DNA of 64,000 nt from JAJDIA01 sp031555145 (GCA_031555145.1 JAVBUR010000046.1:1-64000), one strand, 5' to 3'; positions 1 to 8,430 are shown, counted from the stretch's first letter. The notes: generated by a model not told the origin, from the sequence alone. Made by a program: numbers and translations.

Positions 1-94
1 GAAACTTTTAGTTTCATAGGGTGAAACTCCGAGTTCCAAACGGTGAAACAGGCAGTTTCAATAGGTGAAACAAACAGTTTCATCCTAATGAAAC
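1..94. repeat. 22-bp tandem hairpin repeat array (locus A, AT-rich version)
   Basis: Inverted repeats of the form TGAAAC-N5-GTTTCA recur with unit starts at about 0, 22, 44 and 66, plus a half unit at 89. Units 3 (TGAAACAGGCAGTTTCA, 44-60) and 4 (66-82) are perfect 6-bp stems with 5-nt loops. Unit 2 (22-38) has a degenerate right arm. The linker ends in GG before each TGA. The array starts at the window edge and may extend upstream. Its architecture matches the GC-rich arrays at 14.4, 32.1 and 57.3 kb. Function unknown. Confidence 0.8.
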
Positions 95-279
95 TATTGC
101 TGGTAGCTGTGTCGTGGCAAATAGCTTCAGATTCGGACAAAATTGAAGATTCCAATCCAAACAAATCGGAGAACAGCGTCCACCGGATTTGGACATTGAT
201 CCCCGAGAACCGTCACGAATCCGTCACGCGGTAAAAAAACAGGGAGCTAAACATTCGCTTAACTACCTAATAATCAGTC

Positions 280-306
280 TGTCGAAGCGAGAAGAATCGA
301 ACTTCC
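280..306 (-). other. tRNA T-arm and acceptor-like remnant (possible att site)
   Basis: Read on the minus strand, 306-290 forms a 5-bp stem around the loop TTCGATT (GGAAG/CTTCT), like a tRNA T-arm. It is followed by a 7-nt stretch CGCTTCG (289-283) and then ACA, placed where an acceptor 3' strand and discriminator would be. I could not build a complete tRNA from the flanking sequence, since the variable region does not fit. It lies directly upstream of a truncated integrase. Mobile elements of this kind often sit at tRNA 3' ends, so it may be an attachment remnant. This is weak evidence. Confidence 0.25.
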
Positions 307-348
307 GAACACACGCCCCCAGGAAAAGGAGGCTTTAATATTGGTGCA

Positions 349-966
349 TTGGAAGAAGAGACTGCCAAAAGATATTTGCCGCAAGATAGTATGGAGAAGT
401 TAAAAACAACTGTGATGAGCAACCGAACACTGGACGCTGCACGCAGATTTTTTCTGTTTTCATACTATTGCTATGGAATCTCTTTCATTGATGCCGCCTT
501 ACTGACAAAGCAGAATATCATACGATATAACGGAGGCTCATACATCGTATATAAAAGGAACAAGACCAAAGAAGCGAAAAAAGTAAAACCTATCCAGATT
601 AAAATCACCGAAGAGATACAAAGTCATCTGGATTGGTTTGTCGAAAATTCTTTGCTGGTAGAAGATTATCTTTTACCTATTGTATCGAAGGAAGGGTATA
701 AAGGAGAGCAGTTATACACTCATATTCGAAGCCGTTTTGGGCGGAATAATAAAAATCTTGCGAGATTGGCAGAAGCATTGGAGATTACAAATATGAAATT
801 GACAAGCTATGCTGGCCGGCATACCATGGCAATGACCTTGCAAGATAATCAGGAGCCAAGAGAAGTGATCTCCCAGATATTGGGACATAGTGATTTGGCT
901 ACTACCAACACGTATTTGGATAGCTTTGCAAGCAGCGTGATTGACGAAGCGGCAAAGGTATTGTAA
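349..966 (+). pseudogene. 5'-truncated tyrosine recombinase (integrase catalytic domain only)
   Basis: The 205 residues match only the C-terminal catalytic domain of Bacteroidales tyrosine integrases, which are usually near 370-400 aa with SAM-like N-terminal and core-binding domains. The reading frame is open back to 274 without an ATG; the start used here is TTG. Visible motifs are a KTKEAKK beta-hairpin, SYAGRHT (box II arginine), LGHSD and the nucleophile region TYLDSF (Tyr about 189). In the first catalytic box the expected arginine (family pattern YxRGxxFxD) is replaced by tyrosine in YCYGISFID (residue 42). Loss of the N-terminus and of this arginine makes it very probably inactive, a relic of the element that delivered the flanking AT-rich genes. 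Confidence 0.85.
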
Positions 967-996
967 ACCGGATGCCGTTTTCTCACATTTAAAAAC

Positions 997-1004
997 TACA
1001 TTTG
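997..1004 (+). promoter_or_regulatory. Bacteroidetes-type -7 element upstream of the AlbA_2 gene
   Basis: TACATTTG matches the TAnnTTTG -7 consensus of Bacteroides primary sigma promoters and lies 40 bp before the ATG at 1044. No convincing TTTG -33 box is seen. Confidence 0.45.
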
Positions 1005-1043
1005 CAAAAGCCAACCTGATTATAAGTTTTTATATACAAGCAT

Positions 1044-2024
1044 ATGTTGTCCACAGAACAAATAAAAAAACTAATTGCTCAAGGGGAGAATTCCCGGATC
1101 GAATTCAAATCATGTACAGAGAAGGTGTCGGCATCTGTATATGAAACAGTATGCTCATTCCTTAACAAGAACGGTGGACAGATGTTTCTTGGCATAAAGG
1201 ACGACGGGGATGTGGTTGGGGTAAATAAGAAAAGTGCAGTAGATATGATAAAGAATATCATTAACTCGCTGAATAACCCGGAATTGTTTGAACCGACCAT
1301 TTGTATTGACCCCGAAGTTGTTGATTTTGAAGATAAGCAGTTGATATACCTGAGTATCCCGGAAAGTAATCAGGTTCATCGGTATAAAGGCAAGGTATAT
1401 GACCGGATAGGAGATTCTGATAATGATATCTCCAAAAGCCATTATATGATTGATAATGTTTACTTGCGGAAAAGAAAGGAATCGTCCGAAAGTGAAGTTT
1501 GCCCGTTCGTTACGATAGAGGACATGGATGAAGAAACTTTCCATATCATGCGTAGTCATATCTCCATCCAAAACCCGGAACATCCTTGGCTCAAAATGGG
1601 GAATGAAGAGTTTCTGCGTGAATTGTTCTGGGGAAGAGACAAACAAACGAATCAAGAGGGATATCTACTGGCTGCCGTACTTCTGTTTGGAAAGGAACAA
1701 ACGGTATTGACTTGTTGCCCGTATCATCGGACAGATGCCATTTATCGCAATATGTCATACGAGCGGTTTTTACATCCACGCCCTGAAGATCCTGATATCC
1801 GTTATGATGACCGGGAGATGATATGTCTGAATATCATCCAATCCTATCTTCGATTAATGAATTTTGTGAACCGGAACCTGCCTGATAAATTTAGATTGGA
1901 CGAACAAGGCATCAACCGGATAGATGTACGTAACCTCATTTTTCGCGAGGTAATTGCCAACATGCTGTTATGTAAATCTTTACATAAAATGCAGTTCATC
2001 AGTAGCTCTCGTGTTGCCCAATAA
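1044..2024 (+). CDS. AlbA_2/Schlafen-type putative DNA-binding ATPase, C-terminally truncated
   Basis: The N-terminal region (about residues 1-130) has the AlbA_2 (Schlafen AlbA-like, old name AAA_4) pattern: ENSRIEFK, then NKNGGQMFLGIKDDG and a GKVYDRIGD strand. Family proteins are often annotated as RNA-binding domain or ATP-binding transcriptional regulators, and biochemical roles are poorly known. Homology should continue through the conserved RExxxNxxxHRDY motif into a longer C-terminal domain. Here IFREVIANML is followed by LCKSLHK and the frame then runs into antisense of the opposing gene. The last 180 nt overlap the minus-strand relative at 1844-2893. The protein is therefore cut at the same motif as its neighbour and is probably non-functional or only partly functional. 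Confidence 0.75.
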   Translation: MLSTEQIKKLIAQGENSRIEFKSCTEKVSASVYETVCSFLNKNGGQMFLGIKDDGDVVGVNKKSAVDMIKNIINSLNNPELFEPTICIDPEVVDFEDKQLIYLSIPESNQVHRYKGKVYDRIGDSDNDISKSHYMIDNVYLRKRKESSESEVCPFVTIEDMDEETFHIMRSHISIQNPEHPWLKMGNEEFLRELFWGRDKQTNQEGYLLAAVLLFGKEQTVLTCCPYHRTDAIYRNMSYERFLHPRPEDPDIRYDDREMICLNIIQSYLRLMNFVNRNLPDKFRLDEQGINRIDVRNLIFREVIANMLLCKSLHKMQFISSSRVAQ

Positions 2025-2893
2025 GGATATTTGGAAACGGTTTCTTCCCTTAGTACACTTACCGGAATCGGGCGTTTTTGTGAAATGCTGGTTTCGATGA
2101 ACGTATCTATCTTTGCCAGTTCTTTACAAAGGTTTCCACTGAATTTATGTTCATTGATGATATCGCCTGCCCTGTCTTTGCCTTTAAACCGGACATATTG
2201 CACATAGGAACCATGCAAGTATCGTTCAGGATTCTTGCCAAACAGAATAATGACACCATTGGTCGGACAGTTATAGCGTAAATCATAGAAGCCAAGCGAA
2301 GCAAGTTGTTCTTCGATGGAACGTTTATCTTCGGCTAACACTTCTTCGGCTACTGCTTTGGGAAGAAATTCCCGTTTGATAAGCGATACATCCAAGTCTG
2401 CCATAGTTGTACCCAGGCATGGCATAGCATCGAAGGTATGAACGTTGGAAAGCCGCCGTTCAGTCAAAATCTTCTCTTCGGCCTCCGAAGCTATGCTTTT
2501 ACGAGGGCCTATACGTACCCAAATCCGTCCGCGATAGCGCACAGGAGGGAATTCTGAAGACTGAACTTCTGCGACCAATACGTCGCCATCTTCAAAACTG
2601 AATTTTTCGACTGTCATTACCGGTTGGGGTAATATGTTCCCGTCCGTACGAATATTACTGATTTGAAGCAACAACTTATCATTGACTTTTAAGCCAGACA
2701 GTTTTCCGTTATCATGTGCCCCGATGATCAGGTAGCCATTATTGCCGCTTCCCGGAAGATCGTTGGAAAACGCACAAATGGCCTGACAGAATTTATCGGC
2801 ATTGTCGGTCGAAATAGTCCGCTCAGCGTGATAACTTTCTGTATCAGTGAGGATATGTTTGAGTTCGTCTTGGCTTATCATACATTTATGCAT
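1844..2893 (-). CDS. AlbA_2/Schlafen-type putative DNA-binding protein, C-terminally truncated
   Basis: 349 aa. It has an AlbA_2-type N-terminus: ESYHAERTIST, then GYLIIGAHDNGKLSG and a YRGRIWVRIGPRK strand ending near residue 140. This is followed by a middle region typical of the family (NCPTNGVIILFGKNPERYL). The conserved motif ATRELLMNC, which normally leads into HRDY and a further C-terminal domain, is followed by ILCKDLHN. The last roughly 45 residues are then simply antisense of the plus-strand gene. It is downstream of the Nudix gene on the same strand (95-bp gap) and could be the third gene of the helicase-Nudix operon, which hints at a defence-associated origin. The final residues (about 305-349) should not be trusted as homologous sequence. 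Confidence 0.75.
   Translation of the reverse strand: MHKCMISQDELKHILTDTESYHAERTISTDNADKFCQAICAFSNDLPGSGNNGYLIIGAHDNGKLSGLKVNDKLLLQISNIRTDGNILPQPVMTVEKFSFEDGDVLVAEVQSSEFPPVRYRGRIWVRIGPRKSIASEAEEKILTERRLSNVHTFDAMPCLGTTMADLDVSLIKREFLPKAVAEEVLAEDKRSIEEQLASLGFYDLRYNCPTNGVIILFGKNPERYLHGSYVQYVRFKGKDRAGDIINEHKFSGNLCKELAKIDTFIETSISQKRPIPVSVLREETVSKYPYWATRELLMNCILCKDLHNSMLAITSRKMRLRTSIRLMPCSSNLNLSGRFRFTKFINRR
1968..1987. repeat. Palindromic junction between two truncated AlbA_2 genes
   Basis: TTATGTAAATCTTTACATAA has 9-bp perfect arms around a 2-nt centre. It sits exactly where both convergent AlbA_2 genes lose homology to their family, so it marks the rearrangement breakpoint. Confidence 0.8.
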
Positions 2894-2988
2894 AAAAGGA
2901 GTGAAATGCCTTTTCGGGTATAAATATAGTGTATGTTTTCGGAATGGCGCCTTTACAAGGATTTTTTTCTATCGGTCTTTGCTGATTC

Positions 2989-3408
2989 TCAAGGCTGAGA
3001 TATGTGGGCAGGGTTTCTATTATTTAATTGTAAATGCTTTATTACTTCCTTGTCAGCAGGTAGCCATTCCACTTCACTCAAAGAATTAGCGTCAAGCCAA
3101 CAGGAGGATGTATGTTCACGAAGCTCGAACTCTCCTGCGATGACAGTGCATAGATAACAGTGCATAATCAAATGGAAAGTTGAGTAATCATATTCGGTGG
3201 AGCATACGAGATCTCCCACCTCAATGCTGATATTTAGCTCTTCGTCAATTTCTCGTTTCAGTGCCTTCTTGTGGGTCTCGCCCTTTTCGATCTTACCTCC
3301 GGGAAACTCCCATAAACCGTTAAATTCACCATACCCACGCTGGGTGGCAAAATACTTATTCTCCTTATGAATAATTGCCGCAACAACCTCTATCTTTTTC
3401 ATTATCAT
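2989..3408 (-). CDS. Nudix (MutT-like) nucleoside triphosphate pyrophosphohydrolase
   Basis: 139 aa, the normal size for a stand-alone MutT-type enzyme. The Nudix box is clear: FPGGKIEKGE followed by REIDEEL (pattern Gx5Ex7REUxEExGU), with Glu residues in REIDEEL as metal ligands. Such enzymes hydrolyse (deoxy)nucleoside triphosphates or related diphosphates to monophosphates; the actual substrate cannot be read from sequence. The start overlaps the stop of the helicase gene by ATGA (3405-3408), so translation is probably coupled. A second ATG lies two codons later (MIM). In a normal chromosome this would suggest 8-oxo-dGTP sanitation, but the coupling to a PLD-helicase in an AT-rich island makes a defence or nucleotide-signal role equally likely. 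Confidence 0.85.
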   Translation of the reverse strand: MIMKKIEVVAAIIHKENKYFATQRGYGEFNGLWEFPGGKIEKGETHKKALKREIDEELNISIEVGDLVCSTEYDYSTFHLIMHCYLCTVIAGEFELREHTSSCWLDANSLSEVEWLPADKEVIKHLQLNNRNPAHISQP

Positions 3409-6400
3409 ATCGCTTTAAGATATTGCGGCATGGCAGGTTTGTGTAGTTTCCATGTGATGTTCATTGGGTAGTCTCCATGTGAAGATATGTAGTCGACAAT
3501 ACCAAAGCAATGGAATGGACTTGTGTTGCCAAATCCATCTTGCTTGTCTTCGCGTACAAAGAGTATAATATTGTTCCCTTTTTCCTTTTGTGTAGTATAG
3601 CGTTGTCCTCCTTTGTTGTGGTGAGCATCCGTGTTTTGTGATTGCCAATGGAAAATATTTTCATTGACGAGATAATCGTCGTATTGTGTAGACGGAGAAA
3701 AATCTCCGTCCGATTTGTTGAGCGTAACAAAGAGCAACGTCGCCTTATGCTCGGGTAAATTGAATACCCCGGTTGCAGTTCCTTGCATCTTTCGTTCGGC
3801 GGTTTGTCTACCTACAAGTGTAAATACATCCTCGCGTGTGTAACAGCCGTAGAGTTCAAGTCCAGGAATTATGTTAGCTTCGAGCTGACTTGTTTTAAAC
3901 TGAAGGTGAGATGATGTATAGGAAATGACCTCTTCGATTTCTTGTTTAAAGTAGCTGTACTTATCATCATGGATCAGATAGAGTGCTTCGTAAATAGTAA
4001 CAAATTCTGTATTGTCTAAACGGTCTTTGAAAAGTGCATAATAGAGCATCAACGCATGGGTGTAGTTCTCTTCTGTAAGACTATCCTTGCTTTTATCAAG
4101 AAATCCTTTTATGAAGTTTAGAAAAGAAATTGTGTTGTAGTGCAACAGATTTGCTATACCTTTTTCTAAGCGTCTTGTTATGCTGTCTTCTGTATATGAG
4201 ATACGACCAGCAGCACGTTTAAGAGACGTCCAACAATTATTGCTCCGATAAAGGATACGAATGTCTTGTCCATTGTTTTCAATAAACTGAGAAATAGTGG
4301 GGGTGTGAGGGTAGCTATTGATCTCCTTAATAATCCGAGTTTTGTTATATATCGCACTCTGAATATTGTCGAGAATGTATTGTCGTGCTTTCTTCTCCAT
4401 TACAATACTGCAACCATGTGGTAGTAATGTGAAGCCATCCTTTATTTGTTTGACCAGGCTCTTTTCGGGCTTGAGCATGAGCGATCGAAAACGACTTGCA
4501 AAATCATACTTCCGATTGGCCTGCCCAACAAAGTCAAGCACGGTAAGTTCTGTTTTTCCGACAGAAAGGCGTAGCCCACGTCCTAATTGTTGTAAGAAGA
4601 TGGTTAAGCTTTCTGTAGGGCGAAGAAAGAGTACGGTATCAACTTCCGGAATGTCTACTCCTTCATTAAAGATGTCGACCACACAGAGATAATGAAGGCG
4701 CCCTTCTCGTAGATCGTTGGCTAATTGTTTGCGTTCATCAGCAGAAGTGTTTGATGTTAAGCTCTTTGCATGAAATCCAGATAGATTAAGTTGCTCTGCC
4801 ATAAAGTTAGCATGTAGTTTATTTACACAAAAGCATAAAGCGCGACAAGTGTATTCATCCGCTAAATAGTTGTGTAATGCTTCTACGATATGGGCTACTC
4901 GCTCTTTATTACAAAGTTTATTAGCAAGGCGTTCGATGATATATCTTTGTCCACTCCACAACGATTCGTCATTCAAATTGATAGAGTCGGTCACGCAAAA
5001 ATACTGGAATGGAGTAAGCAACCCGGCTTGTAATGCTTGCGGTAAACGGATTTCTGCACTGATACGGCCGTTAAAGTCAGGTCGCAGGTCTTTGCCATCC
5101 ATACGTTCAGGAGTGGCCGTAAGCCCTATGAGCAATTGAGGCTTGAAATGTGTAAATAGTTTACGATAACTTTCCGCCTGGCTATGATGCGCTTCGTCGA
5201 TGACAATATAATCATAAAAAGTAGTGTCGAGATTCTCAAAGAATGTCTCAAAGCGTGAGTTAAACATAGAGATGGAGACAAATAAATGTTCATATTCGCT
5301 CGTGTCTCGTGGTGTATTATTACCTACCCACAATGTACCGAAGTTAACATCGCCAAGCACGCTGCGGTAAGTGCTTAATGACTGACTAAGGATTTCCTCT
5401 CGATGCGCCGTGAATAAAATGCGACTCCTCTTATGTGTACGACGAAATGCCAAATAGTCAAAAGCCGAAATTACCGTTTTACCAGTACCGGTGGCAGCCA
5501 CAATCAGGTTTTTGAAATTACCAAGTTCTTCTCGTTCCACTCGAAGCTTATCTAAAATCTGTTTTTGGTGAGGCAAAAGGTTGAAACGCTGATAAACAGG
5601 ATTAGCCGCTCGGGGATTTAATGTATTACGACAAATTTCATTGTTAAATTTTTCAATGCCTCCAAGCTCAAAGTCTTCGAAACTGGGACTGTTCCAATAC
5701 ATTTCAAATGTAGCAAGAGCAGTTTTAATAATGTGAGGGTTCTCGATACTTGTTACGCGCATATTCCACTCTAATCCTTCTGTCTGAGCCGTCTTAGATA
5801 AATTAGATGAACCTATATACGCCGTATTTAATCCAGAATTGCGAACAAATATATACGACTTAGCATGTAAGTGCTCTATGTCGGTATTATAAGAAATACG
5901 AATACTTGTGTTGGGTAATGATGCTAATTGCTCTATAGCTTTAGCTTGTGTAGCACCACAGTAAGTGGTCGTAATGATGCGGAACCGATGGTGTTTGCCT
6001 TTCTCACAAAATGATCGGAGTTCATCAAGCAAGATCCGTAATCCAGATACTTTAAGGAACGACACAATAAAACAAATCTCATCAGCAGAAGCTATCTCAC
6101 GACGAATTTCCTCGCCAAGAGAGAGTATGCTGCTTCCACCAGTAAATAAGTTACTCACGCGAAAGCCGGAAATAGGACGTATCGTTTCCGTGTTACTCTC
6201 ACGCTGGAGGATTGCTTGTTGATTACTCATCACTTCGGTCAATAAGTTTGTAGGTTCTTTAATTTGCAGATCCATCGTAAGCCCTACTTCAGAGAGTATG
6301 TTGTTTATAAGAGTTACACGGTCCTGCTGGTCCTCAATATCTTCAAGTTTTTGGCGAATTGCTTTTACCAAATAGGTTGCAAGAACTTGTGGGGATTCAG

Positions 6401-6509
6401 CATTGTCTATCTCCTTTCGCCTGCAAACCAGATTTTGTTCTTCTGCTTGCTGGATACATTTCTCAGTCTCCTGGTTGATAATATGTTCGTATACCCCTTT
6501 GTTTAACAT
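3405..6509 (-). CDS. PLD-like nuclease plus superfamily 2 helicase with DUF3427-type C-terminus
   Basis: 1034 aa. Residues 1-110 are helical and unassigned. Residues 115-275 form a phospholipase-D-like domain with one HxK motif (HAK, 215-217) and GSSN about 16 residues on, as in PLD-family nucleases. An SF2 helicase core follows: Walker A ATGTGKT (about 339-345), DEAH (438-441), TAT (464-466) and motif VI QLGRGLRLS near 660. The C-terminal third (about 700-1020) matches the DUF3427 region found in this helicase group. The expected action is ATP-driven DNA translocation or unwinding coupled to cleavage. It is the first gene of a minus-strand operon with the Nudix gene (4-bp overlap). Proteins of this layout are frequent in defence islands; that role is inference. 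All core catalytic motifs are intact. Confidence 0.85.
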   Translation of the reverse strand: MLNKGVYEHIINQETEKCIQQAEEQNLVCRRKEIDNAESPQVLATYLVKAIRQKLEDIEDQQDRVTLINNILSEVGLTMDLQIKEPTNLLTEVMSNQQAILQRESNTETIRPISGFRVSNLFTGGSSILSLGEEIRREIASADEICFIVSFLKVSGLRILLDELRSFCEKGKHHRFRIITTTYCGATQAKAIEQLASLPNTSIRISYNTDIEHLHAKSYIFVRNSGLNTAYIGSSNLSKTAQTEGLEWNMRVTSIENPHIIKTALATFEMYWNSPSFEDFELGGIEKFNNEICRNTLNPRAANPVYQRFNLLPHQKQILDKLRVEREELGNFKNLIVAATGTGKTVISAFDYLAFRRTHKRSRILFTAHREEILSQSLSTYRSVLGDVNFGTLWVGNNTPRDTSEYEHLFVSISMFNSRFETFFENLDTTFYDYIVIDEAHHSQAESYRKLFTHFKPQLLIGLTATPERMDGKDLRPDFNGRISAEIRLPQALQAGLLTPFQYFCVTDSINLNDESLWSGQRYIIERLANKLCNKERVAHIVEALHNYLADEYTCRALCFCVNKLHANFMAEQLNLSGFHAKSLTSNTSADERKQLANDLREGRLHYLCVVDIFNEGVDIPEVDTVLFLRPTESLTIFLQQLGRGLRLSVGKTELTVLDFVGQANRKYDFASRFRSLMLKPEKSLVKQIKDGFTLLPHGCSIVMEKKARQYILDNIQSAIYNKTRIIKEINSYPHTPTISQFIENNGQDIRILYRSNNCWTSLKRAAGRISYTEDSITRRLEKGIANLLHYNTISFLNFIKGFLDKSKDSLTEENYTHALMLYYALFKDRLDNTEFVTIYEALYLIHDDKYSYFKQEIEEVISYTSSHLQFKTSQLEANIIPGLELYGCYTREDVFTLVGRQTAERKMQGTATGVFNLPEHKATLLFVTLNKSDGDFSPSTQYDDYLVNENIFHWQSQNTDAHHNKGGQRYTTQKEKGNNIILFVREDKQDGFGNTSPFHCFGIVDYISSHGDYPMNITWKLHKPAMPQYLKAI

Positions 6510-6540
6510 GCCATTACTCGTTATAAATTATGCACACCCA

Positions 6541-6548
6541 CAAACATA
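6541..6548 (-). promoter_or_regulatory. -7 element of the helicase-Nudix operon
   Basis: On the minus strand this reads TATGTTTG, a match to TAnnTTTG, 31 bp before the helicase ATG at 6509. No clear -33 partner. Confidence 0.5.
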
Positions 6549-6613
6549 GGAAAAAACGGTCAATATCCACTTCGTTGAAACGGCCATATATTCGTTCACT
6601 TTAACTACGTTAT

Positions 6614-6720
6614 AAATTCAACTGCAATGATAGACAAATTCTCTGAAAATATCATTTTATGGTTGAATTTGTTTTCTGTTTCTATACTTTAAGTTTATAA
6701 TAGTGAGCTAAATTCAACCA
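6614..6720. repeat. Inverted repeat TGGTTGAATTT in the island-mnmE gap
   Basis: Perfect 11-bp inverted arms at 6660-6670 and 6710-6720 enclose 39 nt. A third copy of the core AAATTCAAC lies at 6614-6622. The gap 6510-6920 is AT-rich and otherwise holds only the helicase promoter and the mnmE terminator; I see no gene in it. The repeats may be element-end or integration sites. Confidence 0.5.
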
Positions 6721-6845
6721 ATCAAAACTATATCCTACAATGTTATCTGGCGCATTTGTGAAAACAATAGGATGTGTTCATCTTATGTGCTGTGAAAACC
6801 TGTCCACACCACATACATTTATCAACGACCACCATCGCTAATACG

Positions 6846-6878
6846 CACAAAAAGAAAGGCGCTCATAATGAACGCCTT
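6846..6878 (-). terminator. Rho-independent terminator of mnmE
   Basis: On the minus strand AAGGCG, an 11-nt loop and CGCCTT (6878-6856) are followed by the T-rich tract TTCTTTTT, 43 bp beyond the mnmE stop codon. Confidence 0.8.
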
Positions 6879-6920
6879 AATAATCAATTGTAATCTATGC
6901 TAATCGTTGGGAATCACCCC

Positions 6921-8381
6921 TTACTTGCCGATGCAGAAGCGGGAGAAGATGTTGCCGAGGACTTCGTCGGTGGTGATGTGGCCGGTGATTTCGCCGAGGT
7001 AGTGGAGGCATTCGCGGATGTCCTGACTGAGGAAGTCGCCGGAGATGCGGGCGTCGAGGCCGTCGATCACACGCAGGATGGCGGTGCGGGCGTGGGTGAG
7101 GGCTTCGTAGTGGCGGAGGTTGGTGACGATGATGTCGCTGGGCGATACTTCGGGCAGGGCGGCGGCACGGAGGATCTCGCTTTGCAGGCTGTCGGTGTTG
7201 TGGCGTTGCTTGGCGGAGATGTAGAGGCGACGCGTGGTGGAGCTTTCCGAACCGATACCAGCAGAAGGGGTATTACGGGGGGGGGCATCAAAGCGGCTGG
7301 TATCCGTCCCGGGCAGGTGGTGCTGACGGGCGGCGAGTTCTTCGGCGGTGAGCAGGTCGCATTTGTTGAAGACGAGGATGAGGTGCTTGCCTTCGGTCTT
7401 CGGGAGGATCCGGGCGGCGAGTTCTTCGATCTGGTCGGAGGGAGAGGCGATGTCGATCACCCAGAGGACGATCGAGGCCTGTTCCAATTGGCGGAAGGTA
7501 CGTTCGATGCCCAGGCTTTCGATCGTGTCGGCTGTGTCGCGGATACCGGCTGTGTCGATAAAGCGGAAGGTGATACCGCCGAGGTTGATCGTGTCTTCGA
7601 TCACGTCGCGCGTCGTACCGTGGATGTCGGAGACGATGGCGCGCTCTTCTCCCACGAGCAGGTTCAGCAGCGTCGACTTGCCCGCGTTCGTCTCACCGAT
7701 AATGGCGACGGGGATCCCGTTCTTGATGGCGTTACCTACCTGGAACGAATCGGCCAGGCGGCTGATGACGCGTTCGATATCTGTTGCCAGGGTGGTGAGG
7801 TGGGCACGGTTGGCAAACTCCACCTCTTCTTCGCTGAAATCGAGTTCGAGTTCGATGAGGGAGGTGAAGTCGAGCAGTTGGCTGCGAAGCCGGATCAGCT
7901 CCAGGCTGAAACCGCCGCGCATCTGCCCGAGGGCGAGCTTGTGTTGTCCGGCGGAGGTGGAGGCGATGAGGTCGGCAACGGCTTCGGCCTGGCTCAGGTC
8001 CATCTTCCCGTTGAGGAAGGCGAGTTGGGTGAATTCACCGGGCTGTGCCAGGCGGGCACCGCTTTCGATTAGCGCCTGGAGTATCTGTTGCTGGATATAG
8101 GTGGAGCCGTGGCAGGTGATCTCGACCGTATCCTCACCCGTGTAGGAGTGGGGGGCGCGGAAGACGGCGGCCAGGACCTCGTCAATGGCTTCCCCCGTCT
8201 TCCTGCGGATTTCACCGAAGTGGAGCGTATAGGCCAGGCACTTCGCCAGCTTCTTCCCTTTGGGGGAGAAGAAGAGGGTGTCGGCCAGTTCGATACTGCC
8301 CTTGCCGGTGATACGGACAACGGCTACCCCCCCGCTTCCGGGAGGGGTACTGATTGCGCAGATGATGGGAGAAGAATGCAT
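6921..8381 (-). CDS. mnmE: tRNA modification GTPase MnmE
   Basis: 486 aa. Together with MnmG it installs the (carboxymethyl)aminomethyl group at wobble U34 of certain tRNAs. The N-terminal formyl-THF-binding domain begins with ICAISTPPGSGGVAVVR (about residues 6-22). The helical domain carries the embedded G domain: G1 GETNAGKS (about 228-235), G2 GTTRDV, G3 DTAG and G4 NKCD. The C-terminus ends CIGK with the near-terminal cysteine conserved in the family. The G-domain segment before the SAK motif is longer than in E. coli, with a Pro/Ser/Arg-rich insert (roughly 365-395). It is a single gene with its own terminator, and its GC-rich sequence marks the start of the core chromosome after the AT-rich island. 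Confidence 0.97.
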   Translation of the reverse strand: MHSSPIICAISTPPGSGGVAVVRITGKGSIELADTLFFSPKGKKLAKCLAYTLHFGEIRRKTGEAIDEVLAAVFRAPHSYTGEDTVEITCHGSTYIQQQILQALIESGARLAQPGEFTQLAFLNGKMDLSQAEAVADLIASTSAGQHKLALGQMRGGFSLELIRLRSQLLDFTSLIELELDFSEEEVEFANRAHLTTLATDIERVISRLADSFQVGNAIKNGIPVAIIGETNAGKSTLLNLLVGEERAIVSDIHGTTRDVIEDTINLGGITFRFIDTAGIRDTADTIESLGIERTFRQLEQASIVLWVIDIASPSDQIEELAARILPKTEGKHLILVFNKCDLLTAEELAARQHHLPGTDTSRFDAPPRNTPSAGIGSESSTTRRLYISAKQRHNTDSLQSEILRAAALPEVSPSDIIVTNLRHYEALTHARTAILRVIDGLDARISGDFLSQDIRECLHYLGEITGHITTDEVLGNIFSRFCIGK

Positions 8382-8430
8382 GAGTAGTAACGATTAATGA
8401 GAAGAGCAAAGACTATCCCGGCTCCCCACC

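Noticed and set aside
43..234. Short plus-strand reading frame in the repeat region
   Set aside because: The first half is just translated hairpin repeat; no conserved features or leader; overlaps repeat locus A.
6897..8387. Long plus-strand frames opposite mnmE and similar long antisense frames opposite the esterase, ftsK, recQ, rnfC and the HTCS
   Set aside because: They are antisense of confidently assigned genes in GC-rich sequence, with biased composition and no recognisable family.
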